A stretch of 64,000 bases of DNA, taken from Desulfocucumis palustris (lineage in GTDB: Bacteria; Bacillota; Desulfotomaculia; Desulfotomaculales; Desulfocucumaceae). Positions 1-11,386 of this stretch are shown here, one piece after another (position 1 is the stretch's first letter; every line of letters starts with the position of its first letter). The notes below the pieces were generated by a model. It had not been told where the DNA came from. It saw only the letters and a program-made list of their open reading frames with translations, and did not search any database. The position numbers were made by a program, and so were the translations under genes. The DNA lies in NCBI RefSeq assembly GCF_002933875.1, contig NZ_BFAV01000019.1, forward strand, positions 58,293-122,292, written 5' to 3'.

Positions 1-189
1 GTCAAGGAACTGAAAGAGGCTATTGAAACCAGGAAAATTATTGAGCGGGCAAAGGGCATACTTATGGAAAGCATGGGGCTTTCCGAGGGTGAAGCATTCA
101 AAAGAATGCAGAAGCAGAGCATGAATAAAAGGATCTCCATGCGCCAGGTGGCCGAGGCGGTTATACTGGCACAGAACCTGAAAGCGTAA
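1..189 (+). CDS. ANTAR-domain antiterminator, C-terminal fragment
   Basis: The 62 visible residues, cut by the window edge, match the three-helix ANTAR RNA-binding domain: a helix with IIERAKGILMESMGLSEGEAF followed by KRISMRQVAEAVI. ANTAR proteins (AmiR, NasR, NasT, EutV families) bind twin-hexaloop RNA hairpins in nascent leaders and prevent transcription termination. The N-terminal sensor, usually a receiver domain, is outside the window. Directly downstream are three nitrogen-assimilation transcripts whose leaders carry hexaloop/terminator structures, so this protein is the natural candidate regulator. The fold call is firm; the target assignment is inferred from context. Confidence 0.8.
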   Translation, partial: VKELKEAIETRKIIERAKGILMESMGLSEGEAFKRMQKQSMNKRISMRQVAEAVILAQNLKA

Positions 190-236
190 GTTTTACTTTT
201 TAAATGTTTCGGGATGACTGACAAGTTAATAAAAAT

Positions 237-327
237 GCCGGCATAAGGTTGTGGCGGCGGCAAGGCAATGGCGCCTTCAAGGGAGTGTACACCGTTAACG
301 GCGAGCACTCCCCTGAAGGCGTTTTTT
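237..327 (+). promoter_or_regulatory. Predicted ANTAR-responsive attenuator, glnA-1 leader
   Basis: Hairpin P1 spans 237-258, an 8-bp stem with one G:G mismatch and hexaloop AAGGTT. Hairpin P2 spans 262-277, a 5-bp stem with hexaloop AATGGC. Both loops have A at position 1 and G at position 4, the signature recognised by ANTAR proteins. The 3' strand of P2 is also the 5' strand of a strong terminator (272-321, then six T), so P2 and the terminator cannot form together. Pairing was checked by eye. Binding by the upstream ANTAR protein is inference. Confidence 0.7.
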
Positions 328-365
328 ATAGTACCTAATTTTTAAAAAATGAAAGGTGGTCAAAA

Positions 366-1697
366 ATGGAAGCGGCTGTTAAGAATGAAATTCTGGCCAA
401 AGCCAGGGAAATGCAGGTAAAATTCATCCGCCTGCAGTTCACCGATATACTCGGTGTATTAAAGAATGTTGCCATCACGGTTGAACAACTGGAAAAAGCC
501 CTGGACGGAGAGCTGATGTTTGACGGTTCCTCTATTGAAGGATTTGTGCGGATTGAGGAATCGGACATGTATCTGCGTCCGGATCCCAGCACCTTTGTGG
601 TGTTCCCCTGGAGGCCCAGGGAAGGCGCTGTGGCCAGACTTATGTGCGACGTGTACAACCCCGACGGCACACCCTTTGAAGGTTGCCCCCGCAACGCCCT
701 GAAGAAAGCCCTGGCTGAGGCGGCCGAAATGGGTTATTCCATGAATGTCGGCCCGGAAGCTGAATTCTTCCTCTTCCAGGTGGATGAAAACGGCCAGCCC
801 ACCTTAAAGACCCACGACAATGCCGGCTATTTTGACCTGACTCCCGTGGATATGGGCGAAAACGCCCGCCGCTCCATGGTTCTTACCCTGGAGGACATGG
901 GATTTGAAATTGAGGCCTCCCACCACGAGGTCGCCCCGGGCCAGCATGAAATCGACTTTAAATATGGCGACGCCCTGGATGTTGCCGATAAAATTGTCAC
1001 CTTCAAGTTTGTGGTGCGCACCATAGCCCAGCGCCATGGATTGCATGCCACCTTCATGCCGAAGCCCATTTTCGGCATCAACGGCAGCGGCATGCATTGC
1101 CACCAGTCGCTGTTCGTGGACGGCAAAAACGCTTTCTATGACGCCGGCAGCCCGGATGGGATGAGCCAGCTCGCCAAATACTACATCGGCGGACTTATGA
1201 AGCACGCCAGGGCTTTCGCGGCCATTACCAACCCCACGGTGAACTCCTACAAGCGCCTGGTGCCCGGCTACGAGGCCCCGGTATACATTGCCTGGTCCGA
1301 GCGCAACCGCAGCCCGCTGATCCGGGTTCCGGCCAAGCGCGGCATGTCCACCAGGATCGAGCTCAGGTGCCCGGACCCGTCCTGCAACCCCTACCTGGCC
1401 ATCGCAGCCATGCTCAAGTGCGGTATGGACGGAATCAAGAATAAGATTGAGCCCGCGACTCCCTGCGAGAAAAACATTTACCACATGAGCCCCGCGGAAC
1501 GCGCGGATCTGGGCATCGGCAGCCTGCCCGCCAGCCTCATGGAGGCGATGCAGGAACTGTCCGCCGACGAGGTGGTCAAATCCGCCCTTGGCCCGCACAT
1601 CTTCGAGAAATTCATCGAAGCCAAAACGAAGGAATGGGACTCCTTCCGGGTCCAGGTTCATCCCTGGGAAGTGGAAGAGTATCTTTCCAAGTTTTAA
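366..1697 (+). CDS. glnA: Glutamine synthetase type I (copy 1)
   Basis: ATP-dependent ligation of ammonia to glutamate, cytoplasmic, as a dodecamer. The 443 residues are the usual length of the short GSI-alpha form of Firmicutes, which lacks the adenylylation region. Visible landmarks are the beta-grasp start with [20 protein letters not shown] (about 50-60), GPEAEFFLF (about 130), [16 protein letters not shown], the metal-ligand His in GSGMHCHQS, and the [17 protein letters not shown] and [16 protein letters not shown] segments. ATG follows GAAAGGTGG. It is preceded by a predicted ANTAR attenuator, followed by a terminator, and then by a second, closely similar glnA. GSI function is certain; the division of labour between copies is unknown. 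Confidence 0.97.
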   Translation: MEAAVKNEILAKAREMQVKFIRLQFTDILGVLKNVAITVEQLEKALDGELMFDGSSIEGFVRIEESDMYLRPDPSTFVVFPWRPREGAVARLMCDVYNPDGTPFEGCPRNALKKALAEAAEMGYSMNVGPEAEFFLFQVDENGQPTLKTHDNAGYFDLTPVDMGENARRSMVLTLEDMGFEIEASHHEVAPGQHEIDFKYGDALDVADKIVTFKFVVRTIAQRHGLHATFMPKPIFGINGSGMHCHQSLFVDGKNAFYDAGSPDGMSQLAKYYIGGLMKHARAFAAITNPTVNSYKRLVPGYEAPVYIAWSERNRSPLIRVPAKRGMSTRIELRCPDPSCNPYLAIAAMLKCGMDGIKNKIEPATPCEKNIYHMSPAERADLGIGSLPASLMEAMQELSADEVVKSALGPHIFEKFIEAKTKEWDSFRVQVHPWEVEEYLSKF

Positions 1698-1724
1698 TAA
1701 AGATTTTCCAGTCTGTTTCATCCT

Positions 1725-1758
1725 CCCCCTTAACCGAAAGGTTAGGGGATTTTTTTTG
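1725..1758 (+). terminator. Intrinsic terminator after glnA-1
   Basis: A GAAA tetraloop closes a C-rich/TTAACC stem paired with GGTTAGGGG, with one bulge, followed by eight T. It separates the two glnA copies into independent transcripts. Confidence 0.8.
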
Positions 1759-1880
1759 CGGGGAATGACCCCCAATAATACAGTATCCAATAGCTTTCAG
1801 CCGATTTTTTTTGGCCAAAAAACCTTTCTTTTTTAAAAAGTTATGCTATACTGTTTATTAAGTTTTATAAATCATACTGT

Positions 1881-1957
1881 GGCACAGCGTGGTGCCGGTA
1901 CGGGGCAAAGGGGCCTGCGTGTCGGGGGATGTGCGTCCCGGCGGCATGGCTTTTTTT
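1881..1957 (+). promoter_or_regulatory. Predicted ANTAR-responsive attenuator, glnA-2 leader
   Basis: P1 (1881-1896) is a perfect 5-bp stem GGCAC/GTGCC with hexaloop AGCGTG. P2 (1903-1916) is a 4-bp stem with hexaloop AAAGGG. Both loops have A1 and G4. The 3' arm of P2 starts the 5' arm of a terminator (about 1913-1950) followed by seven T at 1951-1957. The layout is the same as in the glnA-1 leader although the sequence is not similar, which supports a shared regulatory structure rather than a recent duplication. Confidence 0.7.
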
Positions 1958-2001
1958 ATTTAAAATTTGCCCCTCCAGTTTAAGGAAGTGGGGTAAAGAG
2001 A

Positions 2002-3333
2002 GTGGCTCAATTGTCGAACGATGATGTCCGCAGTTTGGCCAGGGATTTGGGGGTTAAATTTATCCGCCTCCAATTCACGGACATTTTCGGTGTACTTAAA
2101 AATGTATCAATTACTGTGGAACAACTTGATAAGGCTTTGGACGGGGAATTAATGTTTGACGGCTCTTCCATCGAGGGTTTTGTTAGAATAGAAGAGTCGG
2201 ACATGTACTTGCGTCCGGATCCCAACACATTTGCGGTTTTTCCCTGGAGGCCCAGGGACGGCGCGGTGGCAAGGCTCATCTGCGACATATACAACCCCGA
2301 CGGAACGCCCTTTGCCGGGGACCCGCGTTTTGTGCTGAGGAAGGCCGTGGCCGAGGCGGCCGAAATGGGTTATACCATGAATGTGGGACCGGAAGCGGAA
2401 TTTTTCCTCTTTCATGTTGATAACGATGGCCGGCCCACCACCATTACCCAGGACAGGGCGGGTTATTTCGACCTTACCCCGGTGGATCTGGGCGAGAACG
2501 CCCGCCGGGACATGGTCCTTACCCTGGATCAGATGGGCTTCGAAATAGAGGCCTCCCATCACGAGGTGGCACCGGGCCAGCATGAAATAGATTTTAAATA
2601 TTCGGATGCCCTGGATATTGCCGACAAGGTGGTTACTTTTAAATTTGTGGTGCGCACCATCGCCCAGCGCCATGGCTTGCACGCCACATTTATGCCCAAG
2701 CCGGTGTTCGGCATCGCCGGTTCAGGGATGCACCTGAACCAGTCGCTGATGAAAAATGGTGAAAACGCGTTTTTCGACCCCGGCGCCGACATGCAGCTCA
2801 GCGATATAGCCATGTATTATATAGGCGGGCTGATGAAGCACGCCAAGGCCGTCAGCGCCATAACCAATCCCACGGTGAATTCATATAAACGCCTGGTCTC
2901 CGGCTACGAGGCGCCGGTATATATAGCCTGGTCCTCCAGGAACAGAAGCCCCCTGATCAGGGTGCCGGCCAAACGGGGAATGTCCACCAGGATAGAGCTT
3001 CGCAGTCCCGACCCTTCCTGCAATCCGTATCTAGCCCTGGCCGTGTCCCTTAAATCCGGTCTGGACGGAATAAAGAATCAAATCAGGCCCCCCAGGTCCT
3101 GTGATCGCAATATTTATGAAATGACCCCCGAAGAGCGGGATGCGGAAGGTATTGGAAATCTACCCACCAGCCTGGAGGAAGCCATGCGGGAGCTTAACAG
3201 GGACGAGGTTGTCAAGGAAGCCCTGGGTTCCCACGTGCATCGGAGGTTTACCGAGGCCAAAGAGATAGAATGGCACAGATACAGCACCCAGGTCCACCCC
3301 TGGGAGATTGAGGAGTATCTGTCTAAATATTAA
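2002..3333 (+). CDS. glnA: Glutamine synthetase type I (copy 2)
   Basis: A second 443-residue GSI-alpha glutamine synthetase with the same landmarks: [67 protein letters not shown]. The active-site segment reads GSGMHLNQS where copy 1 has GSGMHCHQS. The metal-binding His is kept, and Asn at the second position also occurs in Bacillus-type enzymes. The start is GTG. It is separated from copy 1 by a terminator and has its own attenuator, so it is independently expressed. A tandem pair of full-length, apparently functional enzymes suggests different expression conditions or kinetics, which is inference. Confidence 0.96.
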   Translation: MAQLSNDDVRSLARDLGVKFIRLQFTDIFGVLKNVSITVEQLDKALDGELMFDGSSIEGFVRIEESDMYLRPDPNTFAVFPWRPRDGAVARLICDIYNPDGTPFAGDPRFVLRKAVAEAAEMGYTMNVGPEAEFFLFHVDNDGRPTTITQDRAGYFDLTPVDLGENARRDMVLTLDQMGFEIEASHHEVAPGQHEIDFKYSDALDIADKVVTFKFVVRTIAQRHGLHATFMPKPVFGIAGSGMHLNQSLMKNGENAFFDPGADMQLSDIAMYYIGGLMKHAKAVSAITNPTVNSYKRLVSGYEAPVYIAWSSRNRSPLIRVPAKRGMSTRIELRSPDPSCNPYLALAVSLKSGLDGIKNQIRPPRSCDRNIYEMTPEERDAEGIGNLPTSLEEAMRELNRDEVVKEALGSHVHRRFTEAKEIEWHRYSTQVHPWEIEEYLSKY

Positions 3334-3390
3334 TAACACCATCCAATAAATAAATGACCCGTGCCGGCTCGATGGCGTACCGGCGGGGGA

Positions 3391-3443
3391 GGGCAACGGA
3401 GCCCACTGGCAGGTTAACAAAAATAACCGCGGTGGGTTTTTTT
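3391..3443 (+). promoter_or_regulatory. Predicted attenuator with ANTAR-type hexaloop, gltB leader
   Basis: A 4-bp stem GGGC/GCCC (3391-3404) displays hexaloop AACGGA, with A1 and G4. Its 3' strand CCC is the start of a terminator (3402-3436, stem CCCAC...GGTGGG) followed by seven T. A further GC-rich hairpin sits upstream at about 3363-3384 in the place of P1, but I could not draw it with a clean six-base loop. This is the weakest of the three leaders. Confidence 0.55.
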
Positions 3444-3551
3444 GTCTTTTAGGACCAGGGTTAAAGAGCCTGTCCCGGATGCCAAAACCGCCGTCGTAAA
3501 AAATGCGGCTTTACAATAAGAAAAAGATATAAAGGCAGGTGCAAATGCCTA

Positions 3552-6500
3552 ATGCAGGGGAAAAGAAACGTATGGGAAGTAAACAATATTAACGGATTAC
3601 CCCCCAGGCAGGGTCTATATAATCCGCAATTCGAGCACGATGCGTGCGGCATTGGTTTTGTGGCCAATATAAAGGGCAAAAAATCAAACGATATATTGCG
3701 GCAGGCCCTTACCATACTGGTGAACCTGGATCACCGGGGAGCCAGGGGGGCCGAAATCAACACCGGCGACGGCGCGGGAATATTAATGCAAATTCCCCAT
3801 GCCTTTTTAAAGCAGGAATGTGCCAAGCTGGAAATCAATTTGCCGCCCCGGGGGCAATACGGCGTGGGTATGCTATTTCTGCCCCAGGATGAGGAAAAAA
3901 GGGAAAAATGCCAGCAAGCTCTGGAAAGGGTTGTCCGGGAAGAGGGGCAGATCTTTTTAGGGTGGCGCACAGTTCCCACGGATAATTTCACCCTGGGGGA
4001 AACGGCCAGGCTGGCGCAGCCCCATATCCGCCAGGTTTTTATCGCCCCGTCTCCCGGGATTCAGGACAAAATGTCCTTTGAGCGCAAACTCTATGTGATA
4101 CGCAAACGGACCAAAAAAGAACTGCGCGGCGATTGCCTGGGCCAGTCCGACACCTTTTATTTTGCCAGCCTGTCGGCCAGCACCATTGTATACAAAGGTA
4201 TGCTCACACCGGAACAGCTGGACGAGTTTTACCTTGATTTAAGGGACCAGTCCCTGGAAACGGCCCTGGCGCTGGTTCACTCCCGCTTCAGCACCAATAC
4301 CTTCCCCAGTTGGGAGCGGGCCCACCCCTACCGCTATTTAATACACAACGGGGAGATCAACACGCTGCGGGGCAACGTCAACTGGATGCACGCCCGCCAG
4401 TCCATGTGCTCCACCCCTCTTTTCGGGGAGGACCTGGCGAAAACTTTGCCGGTTATTGACCAGGAAGGCAGTGACTCGGCCATGTTTGACAATTGCCTGG
4501 AGTTTTTATATCTTTCCGGCCGTTCCCTGCCCCATGCGGCCATGATGATGATACCCGAGCCCTGGGCCAACCACGAAAGCATGGATGATCGGAAAAAGGC
4601 TTTCTACGAATACCATAGCTGCCTGATGGAGCCCTGGGACGGCCCCGCGGCCATCGCCTTCACCGACGGGGATAGAATCGGGGCGGTGCTGGACCGCAAC
4701 GGCCTTCGCCCGGCGCGTTATTACGTAACCAGCGACGATCTGATTATTATGGCCTCGGAGGTGGGCGTTCTGGACGTGCCCCCTGAAAAGGTGCTGGTCA
4801 AGGAAAGGCTGCGCCCGGGCCGCATGCTGCTGGTGGATACCAGGGAGGGGCGCATAGTTTCCGACGCCGAACTGAAAGACAGGATTGTTACCGCGCAGCC
4901 ATACCGACAGTGGCTGAATGAAAACATGGTCAGCCTGGAGGAACTTCCGGACGCCGGAGAACTGCCCATACCCGACCAGCAAACCCTGCTCCAGAGGCAG
5001 CAGCTGTTCGGCTATACCTTTGAGGATTTGGGCAAAATGATTGAGCCCATGGCCAAACACGGTATCGACGCCGTGGGTTCCATGGGCAATGACGCCTCCC
5101 TGGCGGTGCTGTCGGAAAAGCCCCAACTGCTGTACACATATTTTAAACAACTGTTTGCCCAGGTAACCAACCCGCCCATTGACTCCATAAGGGAAGAAAT
5201 TATCATGGATGCCGGCACGGCCATCGGCTCGGAGAGGAACCTCATAGAGCCCGCCCCCGACAGCTGCACCCAGATAAGGCTGAAATCCCCGATACTCAGC
5301 AACGGGGAACTGGCAAAAATAAGGCATATTGAAAAAGAAGGGTATAAAACGGTAACCCTGCCTATTCTGTTCAAGGCGGGGGAAGGCGGCGCCGGGATGG
5401 AAAAGGCCCTGGATGATTTGTGCCGGGCAGCGGACCTGGCCATTGACGGGGGCGCCAATTTATTAATTCTCTCCGACCGGGAAGCCGGCCCGGAGGATGC
5501 TCCGATTCCCGCCCTGCTGGCCCTTTCGGGCTTGCATCACCACCTGATACGGGAGGGTACCCGCACCAGGGTGGGGCTAATGCTGGAATCCGGGGAACCC
5601 CGGGAGGTTCACCATTTCGCGGTGCTGATAGGATACGGCGCCAGCGCCGTTAACCCCTATCTTGCCTTTGAAACCATTGAGGATATGATCCGCCGGGGGG
5701 TTATGACGGACATCACCCCCAAAAACGCGTTAAAAAATTATATCAAGGCGGCCACCAAGGGTGTGGTCAAGGTAATGTCCAAAATGGGCATTTCCACCAT
5801 ACAGAGCTACCACGGCGCCCAGATTTTCGAGGCGGTGGGCATAAAGCAGGCGGTTATAGACAAATATTTCACCTGGACCTCTTCCCGGGTGGAGGGCATT
5901 GACCTGGAGGTTATTGCCCGGGAGGCGGAGATGCGCCATAAAAAGGCCTACCCGGCCGCGGCCGCATCCCTGAAACCCCTGGATTCCGGCTCCGCCTACC
6001 AGTGGAGGCACGATGGGGAGCAGCATTTATACAATCCCCGGACAATAATCACCCTGCAGCAGGCCTGCCGCGACAACGACTACAGCCTGTTTAAAAAGTA
6101 CTCCGCCATGATCAACGGGCAGAGAAGCACCCTCAGGGGATATTTTGATTTTAAATCGAACCGGCCGCCGGTGCCCATAGATGAAGTGGAACCGGTGGAA
6201 TCCATTTGCCGGCGCTTTAAAACCGGGGCCATGTCCTTCGGCTCCATCAGCAAGGAGGCCCACGAGGCACTGGCCATAGCCATGAACCGCATCGGCGGGA
6301 AAAGCAACACCGGCGAAGGCGGGGAGGATCCCGCCCGTTACACTCCCGATCCCAATGGAGATTCCCGCCGCAGCGCCATTAAGCAGGTGGCTTCGGGCAG
6401 GTTCGGGGTAACCAGCCAGTATCTGGTCAACGCGGATGAAATTCAGATTAAAATGGCCCAGGGGGCGAAGCCCGGTGAAGGCGGCCAGCTTCCCGGCCGC

Positions 6501-8174
6501 AAGGTTTATCCCTGGGTGGCCGAGGTAAGGGGCACCACAGCCGGGGTCGGTCTGATATCACCGCCCCCGCACCACGATATTTATTCCATTGAAGACCTGG
6601 CCGAGCTGATTCACGACTTGAAAAACGCCAACCCCGCGGCCAGAATAAACGTGAAACTGGTTTCCGAAGTGGGCGTCGGTACCATTGCCGCCGGGGTAGC
6701 CAAAGGCCGGGCGGACGTGGTGCTGATCAGCGGTTACGACGGCGGCACCGGGGCATCCCCCCGCACCAGTATCAATCACGCCGGCCTTCCCTGGGAGCTT
6801 GGTCTGGCGGAGACGCACCAGACACTGGTGCTGAACAACCTGCGTGACCGGATTGTGGTGGAGACCGACGGCAAGCTTATGACCGGCCGGGATGTGGCCA
6901 TAGCCACCCTGCTGGGGGCCGAGGAGTATGGTTTCGCCACAGCTCCGCTGGTGGTGCTGGGCTGCGTTATGATGAGGGTGTGCAATCTCAATACCTGCCC
7001 CTGCGGCATAGCCACCCAGAATCCCGAGTTGCGCAAATTGTTCAAGGGCGATCCCCGGCACGTGGTCAATTTCATGCTGTTTATCGCCAGGGAACTTCGG
7101 GAGATAATGGCTGAACTGGGCTTTCGCACCGTCAGTGAAATGGTGGGCGCCACCGAGATACTGGAGGTTGGAGGGAATTTGGCCGGCCACTGGAAGGCCA
7201 AGGGCCTGGATTTGTCGCCCCTTTTGCACCAGCCGGAGGTGCCGGCGGTGGTGGGCAGGTGCCAGCGCATAGCCCAGAATCACATGCTGGATAAATCCCT
7301 GGATGTGCAGGAACTGCTATCCATTTGCCGGCCGGCCCTGGACCGGGGGGAAAAGGTGGAAGCCGCCCTGCCCATAAAAAATGTCAACCGCGTGGTGGGT
7401 ACCATTGTGGGTAGCGAAATTACCAGGCTTAAAGGCGCCGGTGGGCTTCCCGGGGACACCATCAAACTTAATTTTAAAGGATCCGCGGGCCAGAGTTTTG
7501 GTGCCTTCGTTCCCGGGGGCATGACTCTTACCCTGGAGGGCGATGCCAACGACTATTTGGGCAAGGGACTTTCCGGGGGCAAAATTGTTGTGCACCCGCC
7601 CAGGGGCGCAAGCTTTGTGCCCGAGGAAAATATAATCATCGGCAATGTGGCCCTTTACGGGGCAACCTCCGGCGAGGCGTACATCCGGGGTATTGCCGGC
7701 GAAAGGTTCTGTGTCAGGAATAGCGGTGCAAAGGCTGTGGTGGAGGGAGTAGGCGACCACGGCTGCGAGTATATGACCGGCGGCCAGGTGGTGGTGCTGG
7801 GCGCCACCGGCAGGAACTTTGCCGCGGGCATGTCCGGCGGTATCGCCTATGTGCTGGACCGGGACGATACCTTCCCCGGACGCTGCAACAAGGATATGGT
7901 TTTACTGGAAAAACTGGAGGATCAAGCCGAAATTGACGGCATAAAGCTTTTGATTGAACGTCATCTGGAATATACCCGGAGCGGAGTTGCCCAAAGGATT
8001 CTGGATAATTGGGATGAGATGTTGCCTAAATTTGTACGGGTTATCCCGAAGGACTATAAACGCATGCTGGCAGCCATAGACCGGGCGCACCAGGCGGGTT
8101 TGAACGGCGAGGAAGCGATTATGGTTGCTTTTGAGGAAAACATCAGGGACATATCCCGGGTGGCCGGAAACTAA
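3552..8174 (+). CDS. gltB: Glutamate synthase (NADPH), large subunit
   Basis: Transfers the glutamine amide to 2-oxoglutarate, closing the GS-GOGAT cycle with the adjacent glutamine synthetases. The 1540 residues match full-length bacterial alpha subunits. The class-II glutaminase nucleophile is Cys32 in HDACGIGF, which requires removal of a propeptide. The central FMN/synthase region has [20 protein letters not shown] and [22 protein letters not shown]. The 3Fe-4S cysteines lie in [19 protein letters not shown], and the C-terminal GXGXG beta-helix ([23 protein letters not shown]) is complete. The ATG has a distant AGGCAGG. It follows the predicted attenuator and precedes gltD. Confidence 0.97.
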   Translation: MQGKRNVWEVNNINGLPPRQGLYNPQFEHDACGIGFVANIKGKKSNDILRQALTILVNLDHRGARGAEINTGDGAGILMQIPHAFLKQECAKLEINLPPRGQYGVGMLFLPQDEEKREKCQQALERVVREEGQIFLGWRTVPTDNFTLGETARLAQPHIRQVFIAPSPGIQDKMSFERKLYVIRKRTKKELRGDCLGQSDTFYFASLSASTIVYKGMLTPEQLDEFYLDLRDQSLETALALVHSRFSTNTFPSWERAHPYRYLIHNGEINTLRGNVNWMHARQSMCSTPLFGEDLAKTLPVIDQEGSDSAMFDNCLEFLYLSGRSLPHAAMMMIPEPWANHESMDDRKKAFYEYHSCLMEPWDGPAAIAFTDGDRIGAVLDRNGLRPARYYVTSDDLIIMASEVGVLDVPPEKVLVKERLRPGRMLLVDTREGRIVSDAELKDRIVTAQPYRQWLNENMVSLEELPDAGELPIPDQQTLLQRQQLFGYTFEDLGKMIEPMAKHGIDAVGSMGNDASLAVLSEKPQLLYTYFKQLFAQVTNPPIDSIREEIIMDAGTAIGSERNLIEPAPDSCTQIRLKSPILSNGELAKIRHIEKEGYKTVTLPILFKAGEGGAGMEKALDDLCRAADLAIDGGANLLILSDREAGPEDAPIPALLALSGLHHHLIREGTRTRVGLMLESGEPREVHHFAVLIGYGASAVNPYLAFETIEDMIRRGVMTDITPKNALKNYIKAATKGVVKVMSKMGISTIQSYHGAQIFEAVGIKQAVIDKYFTWTSSRVEGIDLEVIAREAEMRHKKAYPAAAASLKPLDSGSAYQWRHDGEQHLYNPRTIITLQQACRDNDYSLFKKYSAMINGQRSTLRGYFDFKSNRPPVPIDEVEPVESICRRFKTGAMSFGSISKEAHEALAIAMNRIGGKSNTGEGGEDPARYTPDPNGDSRRSAIKQVASGRFGVTSQYLVNADEIQIKMAQGAKPGEGGQLPGRKVYPWVAEVRGTTAGVGLISPPPHHDIYSIEDLAELIHDLKNANPAARINVKLVSEVGVGTIAAGVAKGRADVVLISGYDGGTGASPRTSINHAGLPWELGLAETHQTLVLNNLRDRIVVETDGKLMTGRDVAIATLLGAEEYGFATAPLVVLGCVMMRVCNLNTCPCGIATQNPELRKLFKGDPRHVVNFMLFIARELREIMAELGFRTVSEMVGATEILEVGGNLAGHWKAKGLDLSPLLHQPEVPAVVGRCQRIAQNHMLDKSLDVQELLSICRPALDRGEKVEAALPIKNVNRVVGTIVGSEITRLKGAGGLPGDTIKLNFKGSAGQSFGAFVPGGMTLTLEGDANDYLGKGLSGGKIVVHPPRGASFVPEENIIIGNVALYGATSGEAYIRGIAGERFCVRNSGAKAVVEGVGDHGCEYMTGGQVVVLGATGRNFAAGMSGGIAYVLDRDDTFPGRCNKDMVLLEKLEDQAEIDGIKLLIERHLEYTRSGVAQRILDNWDEMLPKFVRVIPKDYKRMLAAIDRAHQAGLNGEEAIMVAFEENIRDISRVAGN

Positions 8175-8248
8175 AGAGGCTGGGGAAAAACGGCGCCTGG
8201 CAATTAAGCTCAGGGGACGCACTTTCCGTAGTGCCTTAATTCTTGCTT

Positions 8249-8264
8249 TTAAAGCCGGCTTTAA
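8249..8264. repeat. 16-bp perfect palindrome between gltB and gltD
   Basis: TTAAAGCCGGCTTTAA reads the same on both strands and lies 55 bp upstream of gltD. It has no T-run, so it is a possible operator rather than a terminator. There is no further support. Confidence 0.35.
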
Positions 8265-8318
8265 TCAAATTTAGGACGGACCTGCTGTGAAGGTCTCATC
8301 AGTAAAGGGGGAGAAACC

Positions 8319-9803
8319 ATGGGTAAACCCACCGGGTTTATGGAATATAAAAGGGAACTGCCCGCCGACCGCTCACCGCTGGAGCGTATTAAGGACTGGC
8401 AGGAATTTCACCACAGATTGCCCGAGGAAAAAATTAAGAAGCAGGCGGCCCGCTGTATGGAGTGCGGCACACCCTTCTGCCACAGCGGAATGTTGATTAA
8501 CGGCATGGCCTCCGGCTGTCCCAATCACAATCTGATGCCGGAATACAACGATCTTGTTTACAGGGGATTATGGCGGGAAGCGCTGGCCCGGTTGAAGATG
8601 TCCAACAATTTTCCGGAGTTCACCGGAAGGGTCTGCCCGGCGCCCTGTGAGGGCGCCTGCACCGCGGGACTGGCGGGCGACCCGGTAACCACCAAAAATA
8701 TTGAGTGTGCCATTATCGACAGGGCTTACGATGAAGGCTGGATGGTTCCCGTCCCTCCCGCCCGGCGCACCGGGAAAAAGGTTGCCGTGGTGGGGTCCGG
8801 CCCCGCGGGGCTGGCCTGCGCGGACGAACTGAACAAGTACGGCCACCTGGTAACGGTTTTTGAACGGGCAGACAGGATCGGCGGACTGCTGATGTATGGC
8901 ATACCCAATATGAAGCTGGATAAGAGATATGTGGAACGCCGGGTGAAGATAATGGAGGAAGAGGGGGTCACCTTTGTCACTGGCACCGAGGTGGGCAGGG
9001 ACTACCCCTCCAGGAGCCTGTTAAATGAATATGACGCGGTGGTTCTCTGCGGAGGAGCCACCAACCCCAGGGATCTTAAAATAGAAGGGCGTGAACTTAA
9101 AGGCATTCATTTCGCCGTGGATTTTTTACGGCTGAATACCAAGAGTTTGCTGGATTCCAATCTTGCCGACGGTAAATACATTTCCGCCGGGGATAAGGAT
9201 GTTATCGTTATTGGCGGCGGTGACACGGGTACCGACTGTGTGGCCACGGTTATTCGTCATGGCTGCAAAACCGTAACCCAGCTGGAAATTATGCCCCAGG
9301 CACCGCTCCAGCGCGCCGAAAACAATCCCTGGCCGCAGTTTCCCAGGGTGCTGAAGGTTGATTACGGCCAGGAGGAGGCCATCGCCCTTTATGGTAAAGA
9401 CCCCCGGGAATACTGCATCACCGCCAAAAGGTTTATTGGTGACCAGGACGGGCGGGTGACCGGGGTGCAGACTGTTAATGTTGAGTGGGTTAAGGATGAG
9501 CAAGGCCGTTTTCTACCCCGGGAAATTCCGGGAACCGAGAAGGTGTGGCGGGCGCAGCTGGTTTTGCTGGCCATGGGTTTCCTCGGCCCCGAGGATACCA
9601 TGCTGGAGCAGCTTGGCATAGAGCGGGATGAGCGCTCCAATGTTAAAGCCGATTACGGACATTTTTCCACCAATGTTAAAGGGGTATTTGCCGCCGGTGA
9701 TATGCGCCGGGGACAAAGCCTGGTGGTTTGGGCGATAAATGAAGGGCGCGGCGCCGCCAGGGAGTGCCATCGCTATCTGACGGACTCCGAAGACTTGATA
9801 TAA
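8319..9803 (+). CDS. gltD: Glutamate synthase (NADPH), small subunit
   Basis: The 494-residue beta subunit feeds electrons from NADPH through FAD and 4Fe-4S clusters to GltB. The N-terminal cysteine domain has [18 protein letters not shown] and CPAPCEGAC. The FAD-binding GxGxxG is in [17 protein letters not shown], and the NADPH site is in [13 protein letters not shown]. The C-terminal FAD motif is [22 protein letters not shown] follows GGGGGAG. The 144-bp gap after gltB has no terminator, so co-transcription is likely. Confidence 0.96.
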   Translation: MGKPTGFMEYKRELPADRSPLERIKDWQEFHHRLPEEKIKKQAARCMECGTPFCHSGMLINGMASGCPNHNLMPEYNDLVYRGLWREALARLKMSNNFPEFTGRVCPAPCEGACTAGLAGDPVTTKNIECAIIDRAYDEGWMVPVPPARRTGKKVAVVGSGPAGLACADELNKYGHLVTVFERADRIGGLLMYGIPNMKLDKRYVERRVKIMEEEGVTFVTGTEVGRDYPSRSLLNEYDAVVLCGGATNPRDLKIEGRELKGIHFAVDFLRLNTKSLLDSNLADGKYISAGDKDVIVIGGGDTGTDCVATVIRHGCKTVTQLEIMPQAPLQRAENNPWPQFPRVLKVDYGQEEAIALYGKDPREYCITAKRFIGDQDGRVTGVQTVNVEWVKDEQGRFLPREIPGTEKVWRAQLVLLAMGFLGPEDTMLEQLGIERDERSNVKADYGHFSTNVKGVFAAGDMRRGQSLVVWAINEGRGAARECHRYLTDSEDLI

Positions 9804-9902
9804 ATGGCCACCATTTCTCACCCTGCGCTGGCTAGAGTCCCTGCCCCCGGATAGTAATATTTGTGCACGGGATTTGAATCCACGTGTGAGGTGGTCTATC
9901 GT

Positions 9903-10565
9903 ATGTATAGAAAATGCAATGTGGTATATCTTGGATGCTGTGATTACCAGGAAGCCTATTCTTACCAGAGACAGCTCATATGTAAAAGGATGGGGTATAA
10001 AATACCGGACACCCTGGTGCTTTTATATCACCCGCCCATACTCACCATAGGGCGGAAAGGCGCCAGGGGGCACATTCTGGTGGAGCCGGAGGTGCTTCGC
10101 AGGGAAGGTATACTTGTATATGAAACGGACAGGAGCGGGGATATTACCTACCACGGACCCGGCCAGTTGCTGGCCTATCCCATTCTTGACCTTAAACAGC
10201 ACGTCAAGGATGAGAGGTGGCTTGTGAATAATTACGAGGAAGTTGTGATCAGGCTCTTGAAGGACTACAGCCTGTCCGGCTACAGGAGGGACAAATGTCC
10301 CGGGGTATGGGTGGGCAACCGGAAAATAAGCACCCTGGGAATAGCCATCAGCAATTGGATAAGTTACCACGGTTTTGCATTGAACATAAATACCAATCTT
10401 AACCATTTCAGTTATATCGACCCCTGCGGCAAATCCGACCAGGGCGTGACTTCCCTGGAAAAAGAAAGGGGAGCGCCGGTGGATGAGGAAGAGGTGCGGG
10501 AGAGGGTTATATGGCACTTTGGCCAGGTTTTCAATTTGGAAATGCTGAACTACCTTGACAAATAA
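9903..10565 (+). CDS. lipB: Lipoyl(octanoyl) transferase
   Basis: Moves octanoate from acyl carrier protein to lipoyl domains, the first step of endogenous lipoate synthesis. Motifs seen are GDITYHGPGQLLAYPI, the Lys site NRKISTLGI and the catalytic Cys in DPCGKSDQGVTSLEKE. I chose ATG 9903 because GAGGTGG lies 10 bp upstream. An in-frame start 14 codons earlier has no ribosome site. No lipA is nearby. Confidence 0.93.
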   Translation: MYRKCNVVYLGCCDYQEAYSYQRQLICKRMGYKIPDTLVLLYHPPILTIGRKGARGHILVEPEVLRREGILVYETDRSGDITYHGPGQLLAYPILDLKQHVKDERWLVNNYEEVVIRLLKDYSLSGYRRDKCPGVWVGNRKISTLGIAISNWISYHGFALNINTNLNHFSYIDPCGKSDQGVTSLEKERGAPVDEEEVRERVIWHFGQVFNLEMLNYLDK

Positions 10566-10594
10566 CAATAATTATTAACAAAAATTATCAACAA

Positions 10595-10630
10595 AGCTGC
10601 TTGGGATAGAAAACCGAAGCAGCTTATTTA
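10595..10630 (+). terminator. Hairpin after lipB
   Basis: AGCTGCTT pairs with AAGCAGCT across a loop of about 14 bases, followed by a loosely T-rich tail. It is a plausible but weak intrinsic terminator separating lipB from ilvN. Confidence 0.5.
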
Positions 10631-10711
10631 TATTGCCCTTTTTAATTCAATTATTCATGCCGTTATGATACAATATTTTTCAATAACACATTGTTTCCGG
10701 AGGTAAAGAAA

Positions 10712-11218
10712 ATGAAACATACCCTTGCCGTTCTGGTGGTAAACAAGCCCGGTGTTTTGGCCCGTATCGCGGGACTTTTGAGCAGGAGGGTCTTTAATAT
10801 TGAAAGCATAGCCGCCGGGTATACCGAGGAACCTGACGTAACCCGCATTACCATTGTGGTGCAGGGGGATACTCATATACTGGATCAGGTGGTAAAACAA
10901 CTGTCCAAGCTGGTGGACGTGATAAAAATTCATGAATTGAAAACCGAGGAGTCCATTGAAAGGGAACTGGCCTTGATCAAGGTCAGCGCAAACGCCAATC
11001 GCCGCTCGGACATTGTGGATATAGTAAATATATTCCGGGCCGGTATAGTGGATGTAAACCCTGAAACCATGGTGATAGAGCTCACCGGGGACGAGAGAAA
11101 GATAAACGCGCTTTGTGCCGTACTGGAGGAGCACGGCATAGTGGAACTGGTTCGCACCGGTAAAATTGCCCTGTCCAGGGCTCCTGAAGCAACGAAGAAT
11201 ATTTCCGATAATGCTTGA
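10712..11218 (+). CDS. ilvN: Acetolactate synthase regulatory (small) subunit
   Basis: The 168-residue ACT-domain subunit activates acetolactate synthase and confers valine feedback inhibition. The N-terminal ACT domain reads HTLAVLVVNKPGVLARIAGLLSRR with the NIESIA motif. The C-terminal regulatory domain ends normally. ATG 10712 has GGAGGT eight bases upstream. A TTG further upstream precedes that site and is rejected. No ilvB or ilvC is adjacent, so this is an orphan copy or one detached from the usual operon. Confidence 0.92.
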   Translation: MKHTLAVLVVNKPGVLARIAGLLSRRVFNIESIAAGYTEEPDVTRITIVVQGDTHILDQVVKQLSKLVDVIKIHELKTEESIERELALIKVSANANRRSDIVDIVNIFRAGIVDVNPETMVIELTGDERKINALCAVLEEHGIVELVRTGKIALSRAPEATKNISDNA

Positions 11219-11348
11219 AAATGAATTTTGGTAAATTTTGTTTATTCGCCGCCAGCGGAGGATTTCGCTTCCGGGCGGAGAATTTATATAATAAATGCGT
11301 GTTGAAGCAGGCCATTATTGCGTATACTAGTATATAACAGACGGTATA

Positions 11349-11386
11349 GACATATAAACTGATTTTTTGTGTATAATATGTTATAC
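11349..11386 (+). promoter_or_regulatory. Promoter and palindromic operator of the toxin-antitoxin pair
   Basis: A consensus -10 TATAAT at 11372-11377 lies inside the palindrome GTATAA-TATG-TTATAC (11371-11386). Ribbon-helix-helix antitoxins normally bind such palindromes over their own promoter. The -35 is poor. Autoregulation is inference. Confidence 0.5.

Noticed and set aside
804..1790. Long reverse-strand reading frame across glnA-1
   Set aside because: It lies fully opposite a conserved glutamine synthetase, has no family pattern and no ribosome site. It is a product of the codon composition of the real gene; similar frames opposite gltB, cheA and others were dropped for the same reason.
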